Position numbers and translations under genes: made by a program. Shown here in pieces: positions 43,193 to 54,172 of a DNA stretch of 64,000 bases; positions within the stretch are counted from its first letter, which is position 1; the number at the start of each line of letters is the position of its first letter. This stretch comes from Sphingomonas sp. Leaf67. GTDB taxonomy: Bacteria > Pseudomonadota > Alphaproteobacteria > Sphingomonadales > Sphingomonadaceae. The stretch spans positions 248,001-312,000 of the forward strand of contig NZ_LMLP01000001.1 of NCBI RefSeq assembly GCF_001421965.1, written 5' to 3'. Below the pieces are notes generated by a model. That model was not told the DNA's origin, did not search any database, and saw only the letters and a program-made list of their open reading frames with translations.

Positions 43193-45217
43193 ATGTCCGT
43201 ACACACCGAACGTCATGGCGACATCCTGGTGGCGATGGCCGACAACCCGCCGGTCAACGCATTGTCGGCTTCGGTCCGGCTGGGACTGAAGGCCGCGATC
43301 GAGGAAGCGGCGGCCGACGATTCGGTCCGTGCCATCGTCATCGCGTGCGCCGGCAGAACCTTCTTCGCCGGGGCCGACATCACCGAATTCACCAAGCCGC
43401 CGGTCGAACCGCTGCTGCCACAACTGGTCGACATGATCGAGGCGTCGGACAAGCCGGTCGTTGCCACGATTCACGGCACGGCGCTGGGCGGTGGGTGCGA
43501 GGTCGCGATCGGCAGCCATTACCGGATCGCCGTCCCCAGCGCGAAGCTCGGCACGCCCGAAGTGAAGCTCGGCCTGCTCCCCGGTGCCGGCGGCACGCAG
43601 CGCCTGCCGCGCCTCGCCGGTGTTGCGGTCGCGCTCGAACTGGTGGCGAAGGGGGAGCCGATTTCCGCGAGCAAGGCGAAAGACGCCGGCATCGTCGACC
43701 GCCTCGCCACCGAAGGCAATCTGCTGGAGGAAGCCATCGCCTTCGCCTGCGAAGTCGCCGACATCCGCCCGCTGCCCCGCACCTCCGAAAAATCGATATC
43801 GCCCGACCCCGAAGCAGTCGCCGCCTTCGAAAAGGCCAATGCCCGCCGCTTCCGTGGCTACGAAGCCCCCGCCGCCAACATCGCCTGCGTCGTGAAGGCC
43901 AGCGAGACGCCCTTCGCCGAGGGGATCGCGTTTGAGCGGCAGCAGTTTATGAAGCTGATGTTCTCCGTCCAGTCGGCGGCACAGCGGCACATCTTCTTCG
44001 CCGAGCGCAAGGCATCGAAGATCGACGGCATCGCCGACGACATTGCGCTCCGCCCGATCCAGCGCATCGGCGTGATCGGCGCGGGCACGATGGGCGGCGG
44101 CATCGCCATGAACTTCCTGTCGGCGGGCGTGCCCGTCACCATCGTCGAGATGCAGCAGGACGCGCTCGACCGCGGCGTCGGCATCATCCGCAAGAATTAC
44201 GAGGCAACCGCCGCCAAGGGCCGAATGAAGCCCGAACAGGTCGAGCAGGCGATGGGCCTGCTGACCCCCACGCTGTCGATGGACGACCTTGCCGAGGTCG
44301 ATCTGGTGATCGAGGCGGTGTATGAGGAAATGTCGGTCAAGCAGGACATTTTCGGCAAGCTCGACGCCATTTGCAAACCCGGCGCGATCCTCGCGTCGAA
44401 CACCAGCTATCTCGACGTCAACGTCATCGCCGCCGCGACCAAGCGGCCGCAGGACGTGCTCGGCCTCCACTTCTTCTCGCCCGCCAACATCATGAAGCTG
44501 CTGGAAATCGTGCGTGGCGACGCGACCGCCGACGACGTGCTGGCAACGGCGATGGCGCTGTCGAAGAAGATCCGCAAGGTCGCGGTGGTGGCCGGCGTCT
44601 GCCACGGTTTCATCGGCAACCGGATGCTGGAACCGCGGCAGGTCGAGGCGATGAAGCTGCTGATGGAGGGCGCGACCCCCGAACAGGTCGACCGCGTCCA
44701 TGTCGAGTTCGGGATGCCGATGGGCCCGTTCCAGATGGCCGACCTGGCCGGCGTCGATATCGGCTGGCACCGCGATCCGAGCCGGATCGAGAATATCCGC
44801 GATGCGCTCGCCGCCGAAGGTCGCTGGGGCCAGAAAAAGGGCGCGGGCTTCTACGATTACGACGACAAGCGGCAGGCATCGAACAGCGCCCGCGTCGCCG
44901 AGATCATCGATGATTTCCGTACCAAGACCGACACCCCGCAGCGCGAGATCACCGACGAAGAGATCGTCGAACGGACCCTCTACCCGATCGTCAACGAAGG
45001 CGCGAAGATCCTGTCGGAAGGCAAGGCGCAGCGCGCGTCCGATATCGATGTGGTCTGGATCTATGGCTATGGCTGGCCGCCCTATCGCGGCGGGCCGATG
45101 TTCTGGGCCGATATCGAGGGCGCGAAGAAGATCGTCGCGGGCCTCGAAAAGCACGGCTTCGACGTCGCGCCGCTGCTGCGCGAAAAGGCGGAGACCGGCG
45201 GGCGGTTCAACAAGTGA
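43193..45217 (+). CDS. Fused enoyl-CoA hydratase/3-hydroxyacyl-CoA dehydrogenase
   Basis: Performs two steps of beta-oxidation. About 674 residues from ATG 43193, preceded by GGAGAAGG (ATG 43166 is possible). The crotonase half has [27 protein letters not shown] (oxyanion hole) and [19 protein letters not shown]. The dehydrogenase half starts near 285 with [20 protein letters not shown], followed by [21 protein letters not shown] and [17 protein letters not shown] with catalytic His. Length and order match the bifunctional FadB/FadJ and peroxisomal type. Stop overlaps the next start (GTGA). Confidence 0.94.
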   Translation: MSVHTERHGDILVAMADNPPVNALSASVRLGLKAAIEEAAADDSVRAIVIACAGRTFFAGADITEFTKPPVEPLLPQLVDMIEASDKPVVATIHGTALGGGCEVAIGSHYRIAVPSAKLGTPEVKLGLLPGAGGTQRLPRLAGVAVALELVAKGEPISASKAKDAGIVDRLATEGNLLEEAIAFACEVADIRPLPRTSEKSISPDPEAVAAFEKANARRFRGYEAPAANIACVVKASETPFAEGIAFERQQFMKLMFSVQSAAQRHIFFAERKASKIDGIADDIALRPIQRIGVIGAGTMGGGIAMNFLSAGVPVTIVEMQQDALDRGVGIIRKNYEATAAKGRMKPEQVEQAMGLLTPTLSMDDLAEVDLVIEAVYEEMSVKQDIFGKLDAICKPGAILASNTSYLDVNVIAAATKRPQDVLGLHFFSPANIMKLLEIVRGDATADDVLATAMALSKKIRKVAVVAGVCHGFIGNRMLEPRQVEAMKLLMEGATPEQVDRVHVEFGMPMGPFQMADLAGVDIGWHRDPSRIENIRDALAAEGRWGQKKGAGFYDYDDKRQASNSARVAEIIDDFRTKTDTPQREITDEEIVERTLYPIVNEGAKILSEGKAQRASDIDVVWIYGYGWPPYRGGPMFWADIEGAKKIVAGLEKHGFDVAPLLREKAETGGRFNK

Positions 45218-46392
45218 CCGACCTCGCCGCGTTCCGCGCCGACACCCGCGCATGGCTGGAGGCGAATTGTCCGCCATCGATGCGTGAACCGGTCCGTTCC
45301 GACAACGACGTGACATGGGGTGGCCGCAATCCGACCTATGCCAATCCCGATCAGAAGCTGTGGCTGGACCGGATGGCGGAGCGCGGCTGGACGGTACCTG
45401 ACTGGACGACCGCCCATGGCGGCGGCGGCCTGTCGCCGGCCGAGGCCAAGATATTGCGCGAAGAAATGACGGCAATAGGCGCACGCAATCCGCTCTATTC
45501 GTTCGGCATTTCGATGCTTGGCCCCGCGCTGCTGAAATACGGGACCGAGGAACAGAAGCAGGCGCATCTGCCGAAGATCGCGCGCGGCGAAATCCGCTGG
45601 TGTCAGGGCTATAGCGAACCCGGCGCCGGTTCCGACCTCGCCGGGCTGCAAACCAGCGCAGTTCCCGACGGCGACGACTTCATCGTCAACGGGCAAAAGG
45701 TGTGGACCAGCTACGCCGACAAGGCCGACTGGATCTTCTGCCTCGTCCGCACTGACCGTTCAACCAAGCAGGGTGGAATCAGCTTCCTGCTGTTCGACAT
45801 GGCATCGCCTGGCATCACCACCCGCCCGATCAAGCTGATCTCGGGCAACTCGCCCTTCTGCGAAACCTTCTTCGACGATGTCCGCGTGCCGAAGACCAAT
45901 CTGGTCGGCGACCTGAACAAGGGTTGGGACGTGGCCAAATATCTGCTCGGCCATGAGCGGGAGATGATTTCGGGCATGGGCGGCACTGGCAACGGCCCAT
46001 TGATTGCGAAGGCGATCGAGACGATCGGCACCGACGATGCCGGCCGTTTGGCCGACCCGATGCTGCGGTCCGCCATCGCGACCTTCGACGTCCGCGCCCG
46101 CGCGTTTACCGCCATGTCGGAACGTTTCCGCGACGAGTTGAAGGCCGGTCGCGCGCATCCCGCGCAGCCGAGCATGATGAAATATGTCGGCACCGAGTTG
46201 AACAAGACGCGCCACGAACTGCTGATGGCATCGGGCGGATCGGACGTGCTCGAATGGGAAAGCGCCGACAGCGACAACGGCGCGGCGGCGCGCGCCTGGC
46301 TGCGGACCAAGGCGAACTCGATCGAGGGCGGTACGTCCGAAATCCAGCTCAACATCATCGCGCGTCGTATCCTCGACCTGCCGCTGCGATAA
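45214..46392 (+). CDS. Acyl-CoA dehydrogenase family protein
   Basis: FAD-dependent acyl-CoA desaturation. 392 residues starting GTG 45214. [20 protein letters not shown] (FAD/substrate loop), [16 protein letters not shown], and [19 protein letters not shown] are typical of the large FadE17/IVD-like subset. Paired with the following shorter member, a common arrangement for heteromeric ACADs in actinobacteria and sphingomonads. Confidence 0.9.
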   Translation: MTDLAAFRADTRAWLEANCPPSMREPVRSDNDVTWGGRNPTYANPDQKLWLDRMAERGWTVPDWTTAHGGGGLSPAEAKILREEMTAIGARNPLYSFGISMLGPALLKYGTEEQKQAHLPKIARGEIRWCQGYSEPGAGSDLAGLQTSAVPDGDDFIVNGQKVWTSYADKADWIFCLVRTDRSTKQGGISFLLFDMASPGITTRPIKLISGNSPFCETFFDDVRVPKTNLVGDLNKGWDVAKYLLGHEREMISGMGGTGNGPLIAKAIETIGTDDAGRLADPMLRSAIATFDVRARAFTAMSERFRDELKAGRAHPAQPSMMKYVGTELNKTRHELLMASGGSDVLEWESADSDNGAAARAWLRTKANSIEGGTSEIQLNIIARRILDLPLR

Positions 46393-46410
46393 CTGTCAGG
46401 AACACCCTCC

Positions 46411-47538
46411 ATGCCCATGTTTCTGAACGACGATCAGACGATGCTGGCCGACACCGCCCGCGAATTTCTGGGTGAAGCCGCGCCGGTCGCGCATTTGCGT
46501 GCGCTGCGCGACGCCGACGACCCGACCGGCTTCGATCGCGGCCTGTGGGCGAAGTTTGCCGAGATGGGCTTTACCGGCATGATGGTGCCCGAAAGCGCGG
46601 GCGGCCTCGGCCTCGGCCATGTCGAGGCCGGCATCGTGCTGGAGGAGATCGGCCGCAACCTGTCGCCCTCGCCCTTCCTCTCCACGTCGGTCGCCGCCGT
46701 CGCCGCGCTGTCGGGGACGAGCGCCGGCGAACGCTGGCTGCCGCGTATCGCCGCGGGCGAAACCGTTGCCGCGCTGGCGATCGACGAACGCGCGAAGCAT
46801 GGCGATGCCGTTGCAGTGCGCGCCGAGCGATCGGGCAACGGCTTTCGCCTGGTCGGCACCAAGCAGTTCATCGCCCACGGCCATGTCGCCGACCTGATCC
46901 TCGTCATCGCCCGCACCGCTGGCAGCGATCGCGATGCGGAGGGGCTGACGCTGTTCGCCCTTCCCGCCGATACCCCCGGCCTCTCCGCCAATCCCCGCCG
47001 CCTGACCGACAGCAGCATCGCCGCCCGCCTGACCTTCGACCATGTCGAAATCGATGGCAACGCGGTGGTCGGCACGGTCGACGATGGTCGCCGCGCACTC
47101 GACCGCCTGCTCGCCGCCGCGCGGACCGGGGCGGCGGCGGAATCGCTCGGCGTCGGCGACGGCGCGGCGACGCGGACGCTCGACTATCTGCGACAGCGCA
47201 AGCAGTTCGGCCAAACCATCGGCAGTTTTCAGGCGCTGCAACACCGTGCCGCGCACCTCTATTCCGAACTCGAGGTCGCCCGTGCGGCAGTGCTGAAGGC
47301 ACAACAACGGCTCGACGAAGGCGCGGCGGATGCCGACGTTGCCGTTTCGGTCGCAAAGGCGATGGCAGGCATGGCGTCGACGCTGGCGGTGCAGGAAGCG
47401 GTGCAGATGCATGGCGGCATCGGCATGACCGACGATGCCGATATCGGTTTCTTCATGAAGCGCGCCCGCGTCCTGACCGAAATGTTCGGCGATATCGGCT
47501 ATCACAGCGATCGCATCGCCCGGATCGGCGGCTATTGA
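46411..47538 (+). CDS. Acyl-CoA dehydrogenase family protein (second subunit-like)
   Basis: 375 residues. GLWAKFAEMGFTGMMVPES, LDYLRQRKQFGQTIGSFQAL and QEAVQMHGGIGMTDDADIGF are ACAD blocks; the FAD loop is less conserved than in the preceding gene (VGTKQFIAHGHVADLILV). Could form a heteromer with the preceding protein. Its stop overlaps the tesB start by one base (TGATG). Confidence 0.87.
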   Translation: MPMFLNDDQTMLADTAREFLGEAAPVAHLRALRDADDPTGFDRGLWAKFAEMGFTGMMVPESAGGLGLGHVEAGIVLEEIGRNLSPSPFLSTSVAAVAALSGTSAGERWLPRIAAGETVAALAIDERAKHGDAVAVRAERSGNGFRLVGTKQFIAHGHVADLILVIARTAGSDRDAEGLTLFALPADTPGLSANPRRLTDSSIAARLTFDHVEIDGNAVVGTVDDGRRALDRLLAAARTGAAAESLGVGDGAATRTLDYLRQRKQFGQTIGSFQALQHRAAHLYSELEVARAAVLKAQQRLDEGAADADVAVSVAKAMAGMASTLAVQEAVQMHGGIGMTDDADIGFFMKRARVLTEMFGDIGYHSDRIARIGGY

Positions 47539-48410
47539 TGGAGCCGACGCCCGCCGATCTGGTCGCGGGACTGGTCGCGCTGCTCGATATCGAAGAGATC
47601 GACACCGACCTGTATCGCGGCGCGCGCAATCCTGGCGGTGTCGGCCGGGTGTTCGGCGGACAGGTGATCGGGCAGGCCTTGCAAGCGGCGCAACGCTCGA
47701 TCGGCGGGGCGAAGATCGCGCACTCGCTACACGCCTATTTCCTGCGGGCGGGTGATGAGGAGCATCCGATCCTCTACCGCGTCGTCCGGGACTTCGCCGG
47801 GCGCAGTTTTGCCAATGCCCGCGTGATCGCGATGCAGCGCGGACAGGCGATCCTGAACATGGCGGCGTCGTTCCAACTGCCCGGGGACGGCATGATGCAT
47901 CAGGACGCGATGCCCGACGTTCCCCCGCCCGAGGCATTACGCTCCGATCGCGACCTGCGGCTGGCGATGCAGGACCGTATCCCCGACAAGTTCCACCGGC
48001 TGTTCCTGCGCGCCCGCCCGATCGAAATCCGTCCGGTCGAGGCCGATCACCTGACCGACCCGACGCCGCGTGCACCGATCCAGCATGGCTGGTTCCGCGC
48101 GGTCGCGCCGCTCGGCGACGACGCGACGCTCCACCGTGCAGTCCTCGCCTATGCCAGCGACATGATGCTGCTCGGCACCTGTATGCTGCCGCACGGCATT
48201 CACTGGATGATGGATCGGGTCCATACCGCAAGCCTCGACCACGCACTGTGGCTGCACGAACCGTTCCGTGCCGACGACTGGCTGCTCTACGTCACCGACA
48301 GCCCATGGGCCGGACACGCCCGTGGCTTCAACCGTGGCCGCATCTTTGCCCGCGACGGGCGACTGGTGGCGAGCGTGGCGCAGGAAGGGCTGGTTCGGGT
48401 ACGGGGATAG
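47538..48410 (+). CDS. tesB: Acyl-CoA thioesterase II (TesB)
   Basis: Double-hotdog thioesterase, 290 residues, hydrolysing acyl-CoA to free acid and CoA. RVFGGQVIGQALQAAQRSI, HSLHAYFLRAGDEEHPILY, SDMMLLGTCMLPHG, SLDHALWLHEPFRADDWLLY and the end RGRIFARDGRLVASVAQEGL match TesB. Last gene of the plus-strand beta-oxidation operon. Confidence 0.93.
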   Translation: MEPTPADLVAGLVALLDIEEIDTDLYRGARNPGGVGRVFGGQVIGQALQAAQRSIGGAKIAHSLHAYFLRAGDEEHPILYRVVRDFAGRSFANARVIAMQRGQAILNMAASFQLPGDGMMHQDAMPDVPPPEALRSDRDLRLAMQDRIPDKFHRLFLRARPIEIRPVEADHLTDPTPRAPIQHGWFRAVAPLGDDATLHRAVLAYASDMMLLGTCMLPHGIHWMMDRVHTASLDHALWLHEPFRADDWLLYVTDSPWAGHARGFNRGRIFARDGRLVASVAQEGLVRVRG

Positions 48411-48473
48411 GCGTCCTCCACCTTCCCCGGCATTCCCGTACGAAGGCGGGGGTATAGTTGGCTACGGAAGACC

Positions 48474-49553
48474 TCACCCCGGCTCGTGCAACGGACATCC
48501 GTTGAACCGCTCGCGATACTGCGCCGAATGGTCGTAGACCGGCTTGCGCACCCGGTTCACCCCACCCAGTGGCTGATGTGCGGCCAGCCCGGTCCATACG
48601 CTGAACCGCAGCCCCTCATCGACTTCGGCAACCTTGTCCGCCGACCAGCTATCCTGCGGCTCGCAGCGCAACGTCGCGACGGTCAGATACGGGCTGACAT
48701 CCTCCGGCCATGGCGTTGCCGCATCCTCGATCGGCTGGGTTTCGGGATCGCGCAGCAGCTGCACCCGCACTTCCCATTCGCCGCGCACCTTCGCCGCTGA
48801 CGCCTGCAAATCTTCGCGGATCGCATTCGGACGCCCGCTGATATCGACCACGACATTGGTCAGCGCAGTCAGATCGGGCGACACCGGCACCACCTGATAT
48901 TTGGCGACATAGGAACCGTGCCGGAACGGCGTCGCCGAGAAATAAGTCTCGCCCAGCGGATGCACGTTCTTCGACCCGCCCATCGTCTTCAACAACGTAC
49001 TCTCGGTCCCGACCGCCTCCAACGCCGCCTCGGCCCCGCGCAAGACATAGGACAACGCCTTCTTCGCCCATTCCGCCTTGTCGGTCGTCCTGGCGAGCAG
49101 CTTCAGGTTGCTGGCGAACTTCGCGGGCGTCGGCGCGGCAAAGGCGGGCGCGTTGACCATCACGAAGTCCTGTGTCCGCCCGCCGGTTCCGGCCAGACGT
49201 TCGCCCTCGACCTCCATCACCTTCCACGCCAGCCCGCGCGGCAAACCGATCGCGTCGTCAAGGATGTCGCCGGGATTGGTCGAAAACCGCATCCACACCG
49301 GATAAACGCCGGGCTTTGCGAACAGCCCCTGCGCCAGTTCGGGCGGCAGGTCGTCGTGGACGCTCAGTTCGGCCTTCAGGATGCCATGCGCTTTGGCATG
49401 GACCGCGCGCACCGCTTTGCCGTAATCCGCCGAGGTGGTCGTCAGGATCGTGTCGAACGCCTGCTCCATCTCGGCGATCGTCTCGGCCTCGTCCGCCTCC
49501 GGTGCTTCGAGTGCGGCGGTGTAGCGCACCGGCGGTTTCAGCATGTCGGTCAT
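48474..49553 (-). CDS. Catalase-family haem protein
   Basis: 359 residues from ATG 49553, favoured over ATG 49577 by a GAGGGAG ribosome site nine bases upstream. The catalase core pattern is AVRAVHAKAHGILKAELSV (catalytic His), GLFAKPGVYPVWMRFSTN, GLAWKVMEVEG and TQDFVMVNAPAFA. These short SrpA-like catalase relatives may be peroxidases or lipid hydroperoxide enzymes. The C-terminus includes DHSAQYRERFNGCPLHEP. Periplasmic signal not seen. Confidence 0.82.
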   Translation of the reverse strand: MTDMLKPPVRYTAALEAPEADEAETIAEMEQAFDTILTTTSADYGKAVRAVHAKAHGILKAELSVHDDLPPELAQGLFAKPGVYPVWMRFSTNPGDILDDAIGLPRGLAWKVMEVEGERLAGTGGRTQDFVMVNAPAFAAPTPAKFASNLKLLARTTDKAEWAKKALSYVLRGAEAALEAVGTESTLLKTMGGSKNVHPLGETYFSATPFRHGSYVAKYQVVPVSPDLTALTNVVVDISGRPNAIREDLQASAAKVRGEWEVRVQLLRDPETQPIEDAATPWPEDVSPYLTVATLRCEPQDSWSADKVAEVDEGLRFSVWTGLAAHQPLGGVNRVRKPVYDHSAQYRERFNGCPLHEPG

Positions 49554-49614
49554 CTGCAGGAACTCCCTCGTCTTCATGTCGACAAGTGCGGGGGAGGTTA
49601 TTCGTTCCGGGGAC

Positions 49615-50412
49615 TTATACGGCGGTACGCCCATAGTCCTGCCGGGTGAACGGGTGGCTCGACGACAGTCCGCCATCGACCGCCCACGCCTGTCCGTTGA
49701 TGTAGCTGGCCTCGGCGGATGCGAGGAACAGGACGACCTTGGCGACCTCCTCGGCCTCGCCGCCGCGCCGCAGCGGGTTCAGCCGACCGATCCGCCCTTC
49801 CTTCCCCGACTGGCGGGCTTGGTCATAGACCATTGCCGTCATGCCGGTTTCGATCAGGCCCGGACATACCGCATTCACGCGTACCCCCGAGCCCGACAAT
49901 TGCTGCGCGGCGGTCTGGACCAGATTGATGACGCCCGCCTTCGACGCGGAATAAGCCGCGCCGCCCGCCCCCGATCGCAGCCCGGCGACGCTGGCGGTAC
50001 ACACGATCGCCCCGCCGCCGGCCGCCGCCATCACCGGCGCGGCGTGCCGGATCGCTAGGAACGGGCCGATCAGGTTGACCCGCAATATCTCCGCCCAGTC
50101 GTCGGCGGATTGTTCGAACAGACTGGCCAGACCGCCCGAAATCCCGGCATTGGCATGGACGACATCGATCCCGCCGAAGCGTTCGACCGCCAACGCCACC
50201 GCACCTGCGACATCCTCGTCCGCGCCTGCATCCATCGTACAGGCCACCGCCCGACCGCCCGCCGCCTCGATCAGCGCCACCGTCGCCCCGGCATCGGACC
50301 GGTCGCCACAAACCACCCCCGCGCCTTCCCGCGCGAAAGCCAGCGCACAGGCCCGCCCGATCCCCGATCCGGCACCCGTGACCAGCGCCGACCTGCCCGC
50401 AAACCGCATCAT
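49615..50412 (-). CDS. SDR family oxidoreductase
   Basis: 265 residues from ATG 50412, overlapping the kinase-like gene's stop (ATGA). Classical short-chain dehydrogenase: [19 protein letters not shown] (cofactor), [10 protein letters not shown], catalytic Ser in [15 protein letters not shown] (Tyr/Lys) and [13 protein letters not shown]. Asp in GDRSDA suggests NAD(H) preference. Context with an APH-like kinase and an ACAD suggests a role on hydroxy/ketoacyl-CoA. Confidence 0.92.
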   Translation of the reverse strand: MMRFAGRSALVTGAGSGIGRACALAFAREGAGVVCGDRSDAGATVALIEAAGGRAVACTMDAGADEDVAGAVALAVERFGGIDVVHANAGISGGLASLFEQSADDWAEILRVNLIGPFLAIRHAAPVMAAAGGGAIVCTASVAGLRSGAGGAAYSASKAGVINLVQTAAQQLSGSGVRVNAVCPGLIETGMTAMVYDQARQSGKEGRIGRLNPLRRGGEAEEVAKVVLFLASAEASYINGQAWAVDGGLSSSHPFTRQDYGRTAV

Positions 50413-51428
50413 GCCCCCGCCTGTTGCGCGAACCGCCATGCCGCCGCCGCCAGTTCGGGTACCCGCTCGGCCATCCGCGCCGCCTGCGCGCTCGACGCAT
50501 TGCCGTCGCGCACCCGTTGCTTGATCCCCTGCACGATCCCGGTCAGGCGAAAGAGGTTATAGGCGAAATACCAGTCCAGCCCCGGCACCCCGTCCCGCCC
50601 GGTCGCCGCGCAATAGCGCGTCACGACCTCCTCCATCGCCGGAATGCCGCTGTCGCCGCCGCTCAATCCAGCAATGCCCGACCGACCATCGGGCGGCGTC
50701 ATCCAGTTCATCAGCAGATAGGTGAAATCGGCCAGCGCATCGCCCAGCGTCGACAACTCCCAGTCGAGCACCGCCGCGACGCGTGCGCTGTCTTCGGCAA
50801 AGATCAGATTGTCGATCCGGTAATCGCCATGAACGATCGCCACCCGCTCCTGCGCCGGTACCGTACGCGGCAGCCATTCGATCAGCCGCTCGACGTCGGG
50901 CAGATCGTCGGTCTGGCTCGCCCGATATTGCCGGGTCCAGCGCGCCACCTGCCGCTCGAAATAATTGCCCGGCTTGCCGTAATCGCCAAGGCCGACCGTT
51001 ACCGGATCGATCGCGTGCAGCGCCGCCAGCGCATCAACCATCGCCCAGTAATGCGCGCGCCGTTCGTCGGGCGACAGGTCGGGCATCGCACCATTCCAGA
51101 TCGTCCGCCCCGCGACCCGCTCCATCAGATAGAAGGGCGCGCCGATCACCCCCGCATCCTCGCACAGCGCGATCGGCCGCGGCACCGGATAGCCGGTGGG
51201 GTGCAGTGCCGCGATCAATCGATATTCGCGCTCGATCGCATGCGCGCTGGGCAACAACACCCCGAACGGCTTGCGGCGCAGGACATAGGACCCGCGCGCC
51301 GCATCGACCCGGTAGGTCGGATTGCTCTGCCCGCCCGGATAGCGCGTCACCGCGACCGGCCCGTCCCCGACCGTCGCCGCCAGCCACGGCGTCAGCCGGT
51401 CGAGATCGAGGTCGACGTCACCGCCCAC
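50409..51428 (-). CDS. APH-like phosphotransferase (ACAD10/LvaA type)
   Basis: 339 residues from GTG 51428, which has GAGGG six bases upstream and overlaps the ACAD stop by 11 bp. Kinase fold: [22 protein letters not shown] (nucleotide Lys), [11 protein letters not shown] (catalytic Asp) and [20 protein letters not shown] (DxE/metal). This subset occurs as the N-terminal domain of mammalian ACAD10/11 and as LvaA of Pseudomonas putida, which phosphorylate 4-hydroxyacyl-CoA. The neighbouring ACAD fits that pathway. Confidence 0.88.
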   Translation of the reverse strand: MGGDVDLDLDRLTPWLAATVGDGPVAVTRYPGGQSNPTYRVDAARGSYVLRRKPFGVLLPSAHAIEREYRLIAALHPTGYPVPRPIALCEDAGVIGAPFYLMERVAGRTIWNGAMPDLSPDERRAHYWAMVDALAALHAIDPVTVGLGDYGKPGNYFERQVARWTRQYRASQTDDLPDVERLIEWLPRTVPAQERVAIVHGDYRIDNLIFAEDSARVAAVLDWELSTLGDALADFTYLLMNWMTPPDGRSGIAGLSGGDSGIPAMEEVVTRYCAATGRDGVPGLDWYFAYNLFRLTGIVQGIKQRVRDGNASSAQAARMAERVPELAAAAWRFAQQAGA

Positions 51429-52665
51429 CGGACACCCTCGCGAACTCGGCGCGGGCGATCGCGCGGTTGTGCACCTCGTCCGGCCCGTCGGCAAAGCGCA
51501 GCGTCCGCACCCCGGCCCATGCCGCTGCCAGCGGAAAGTCCTCCGACACGCCGCCGCCGCCATGCGCCTGGATCGCATCGTCGAGGATCGCCAGCGCCAT
51601 GGTCGGTGCCTGCACCTTGATCATCGCGATCTCGCCCTGCGCGGCCTTGTTCCCGGCGCGGTCCATCATGTCGGCAGCCTTCAGGCACAGCAGCCGCGTC
51701 ATCTCGATATCGATCCGCGCCCGCGCGACCCGCTGTTCCCAGATCGAATGATCGCCGATCTTCTTGCCGAACGCGACGCGCGATTGCAGCCGCTTCGCCA
51801 TCGCCTCCAGCGCCATTTCGGCCACCCCGATCGTCCGCATACAATGGTGAATACGCCCCGGACCCAGTCGTCCCTGCGCGATTTCGAACCCACGTCCCTC
51901 GCCCAGCATCAGGTTGCTCGCCGGTACCCGCACTTGGTCGAGCACCACCTCGCCATGGCCGTGCGGGGCATGGTCATAGCCATAGACCGGCAGCATCCGC
52001 TCGATCCGCACGCCGGGCATATCCATCGGCACCAGGATCATGCTCTGTTGCCGGTGGCGCGGCGCGTCCGGGTCGGTCTTGCCCATCACGATCGCGACCT
52101 TGCAGCGCGGATCGCCGGTCCCCGACGACCACCATTTGCGCCCGTCGATCACATAGTCGTCGCCGTCGCGCACGATCCGCGTCTCGATATTGGTCGCATC
52201 CGACGACGCCACCGCCGGTTCGGTCATCAGGAATGCCGACCGGATCGTGCCGTCCATCAACGGCCGCAGCCATGCCTCCTTCTGCTCGCGCGTGCCGTAG
52301 CGATGCAGCACCTCCATATTGCCGGTGTCGGGGGCCGAACAGTTGAACACCTCGCTCGCCCAGTGCCACCGCCCCATCGCCTCGGCACACAGCGCATATT
52401 CGAGGTTGGACAACTGCGTACCCTCGAACGCGAAACTATCATCGACCATCGGCGCGCCCGAATGCGGCGGCATGAACAGGTTCCACAGCCCCGCCGCCCG
52501 CGCCCGTTCCTTCAGCGGTTCCAGCATCGCCACCGGTGCCCAGCGATCGCCGCTCGCCACTTCCGCATGATAGTCATGGTCGGCAGGCGCGACATGCTCG
52601 GCCAGAAACGCGGTGACACGGTCGCGCCAATGGGTTTCGCGCTCGCTTAGCGAAAAGTCCAACAT
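51418..52665 (-). CDS. Acyl-CoA dehydrogenase (ACAD10/11, LvaC-like)
   Basis: 415 residues from ATG 52665. [80 protein letters not shown] and [15 protein letters not shown] are characteristic of the ACAD10/11-like subfamily. With the downstream APH-like kinase it would eliminate phosphate from 4-phosphoacyl-CoA. Divergent from the double-TetR gene. Confidence 0.9.
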   Translation of the reverse strand: MLDFSLSERETHWRDRVTAFLAEHVAPADHDYHAEVASGDRWAPVAMLEPLKERARAAGLWNLFMPPHSGAPMVDDSFAFEGTQLSNLEYALCAEAMGRWHWASEVFNCSAPDTGNMEVLHRYGTREQKEAWLRPLMDGTIRSAFLMTEPAVASSDATNIETRIVRDGDDYVIDGRKWWSSGTGDPRCKVAIVMGKTDPDAPRHRQQSMILVPMDMPGVRIERMLPVYGYDHAPHGHGEVVLDQVRVPASNLMLGEGRGFEIAQGRLGPGRIHHCMRTIGVAEMALEAMAKRLQSRVAFGKKIGDHSIWEQRVARARIDIEMTRLLCLKAADMMDRAGNKAAQGEIAMIKVQAPTMALAILDDAIQAHGGGGVSEDFPLAAAWAGVRTLRFADGPDEVHNRAIARAEFARVSGGR

Positions 52666-52704
52666 CCGTCTCCCGCTGCAACCTGTTTTTAGCGATCTAG
52701 GCCA

Positions 52705-52720
52705 TACCGCATATTCGGTA
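52705..52720. promoter_or_regulatory. Operator-like palindrome upstream of the ACAD and TetR genes
   Basis: TACCG-CATATT-CGGTA is a perfect 5-bp dyad with a 6-bp centre in the 129-bp gap between the divergent acyl-CoA dehydrogenase and TetR-family genes, 39 bases from the ACAD start. The position is right for autoregulation plus repression of the catabolic operon. Confidence 0.5.
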
Positions 52721-52794
52721 AAGCGCCGATGACGTCGCATAGCAGAGCGAAAAATAGGCTTGGGCTCCACACCCGTTCTGCTAGGGTCGCGTCC

Positions 52795-54012
52795 ATGACG
52801 ACGACCAACGGGGCCACCAAACGCTACCGCGCCAAGCGCGACGCCATTCTTGCGGCGGCGGCGGAGGCGATCAACGAAGCCAGTGCGAAGGGCATGACCT
52901 TTGCCGACGTCGCCCGGCGCGTCGGGCTCAACACCACCAGCGTCACCTATTATTTCAAGCGCAAGGAAGACCTTGCCGCCGCCGCCTTCGACCATACGCT
53001 CGACTGGCTACAGGCGACGCTCGACGAAGCACTCCGCGAACCCACCCCGCAGGCCCGCGTCGCAAAGTTTTTGAGCGTCCATTTCGACCGGCAGCGTCGG
53101 ATCGAGGCGGGCGAGGAACGCCCCGTCGCGATGCTATCCGACCTGCGCGCGATGGAGGACCCGTTCAAGGCACGCCTCCTGTCCGGCTGGCGCGACGTGT
53201 TTCGCAAGACCCGCACCCTGTGGGGCGACCCCGCCGACCGCACCGCCAAGGACATCTTCAGCGCCCGCGCCCACGTCCTGCTCGAAAACTGTTTCTGGCT
53301 GACCGTCTGGCTCGATCGCTACGAACCCGACCAATATGACCGGGTCGAGGCGCGATTGATGGACGTGTTCCTGCACGGCATGGCCGGCCCCGGCCAGCAC
53401 TGGACACCGCGACCGCTCGCCCCCGAACAGGCCGATGCCGAACCGGCGCGCGACGCCTTTCTGCGCGCGGCCACCCGGCTCATCAACGAACTCGGCTATC
53501 GCGGCGCATCGGTCCAGCGGATCGCGTCCGAGCTGAACGTGACCAAGGGGTCGTTCTACCACCATCTCGATGCCAAGGACGATCTGGTTATCTCCTGCTA
53601 TCGCCGCAGCTTCGACACGATCAGCGCGGCTCAGCGTGCCGCCGATCGCGCCGGCGGCAGCCATTGGCAGCGCTTGTCGAGCACGCTTGCGCTGCTGGTC
53701 GACGCACAGTTCACGGACCAGGGGCCGTTGTTGCGCACCACCGCCCTGTCCGGACTGCCGCTGACCGTACGACAGGCGATGGTCGACCGCTCCAACCGCA
53801 TCGCCCGCCGCTTCGCCGGCACGATCAGCGACGGCATCGCCGAAGGCTCGCTTCGCGCAGTCGACCCGCTGATCGCAGCGCAGGCGCTGATGGCGTTGCA
53901 GAACGCCGCGTTCGATATGCGGAACTGGGCGGCGACGATGCCACGCGAGCGGGCGGTCGGGTTTTATGCGTCGACGGTGATGACGGGGTTGTTCGACGAT
54001 CCGGTGGTTTGA
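52795..54012 (+). CDS. Tandem double TetR-family regulator
   Basis: 405 residues from ATG 52795. Two TetR units are fused: the first helix-turn-helix reads [20 protein letters not shown] (about 35-60), the second [20 protein letters not shown] (about 245-270). Each is followed by its own helical ligand domain. A single-chain pseudo-dimer could bind one palindrome. Divergent from the ACAD/kinase/SDR operon, so likely its repressor with an acyl-CoA or hydroxyacyl-CoA as ligand. Confidence 0.88.
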   Translation: MTTTNGATKRYRAKRDAILAAAAEAINEASAKGMTFADVARRVGLNTTSVTYYFKRKEDLAAAAFDHTLDWLQATLDEALREPTPQARVAKFLSVHFDRQRRIEAGEERPVAMLSDLRAMEDPFKARLLSGWRDVFRKTRTLWGDPADRTAKDIFSARAHVLLENCFWLTVWLDRYEPDQYDRVEARLMDVFLHGMAGPGQHWTPRPLAPEQADAEPARDAFLRAATRLINELGYRGASVQRIASELNVTKGSFYHHLDAKDDLVISCYRRSFDTISAAQRAADRAGGSHWQRLSSTLALLVDAQFTDQGPLLRTTALSGLPLTVRQAMVDRSNRIARRFAGTISDGIAEGSLRAVDPLIAAQALMALQNAAFDMRNWAATMPRERAVGFYASTVMTGLFDDPVV

Positions 54013-54172
54013 ACGACACGTTCTGTGTAGCGCCAGACCGGGACTTGATTACCCATCGGTCGGTGATGTTTTCAAACAGGGACACTCGTAAGTGGGCAGT
54101 CCAAATCCTGGGAAGACTTCTAATAGGCCGCAGATATGTCGACAGCTTACAACCAGTCAGTTTCGAGCAAAC

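Noticed and set aside
43106..45484. 792-codon minus-strand open frame opposite the hydratase/dehydrogenase
   Set aside because: Composition (Arg, Asp, Gly, His) is that of a shadow frame and the plus strand is a clear multifunctional enzyme.
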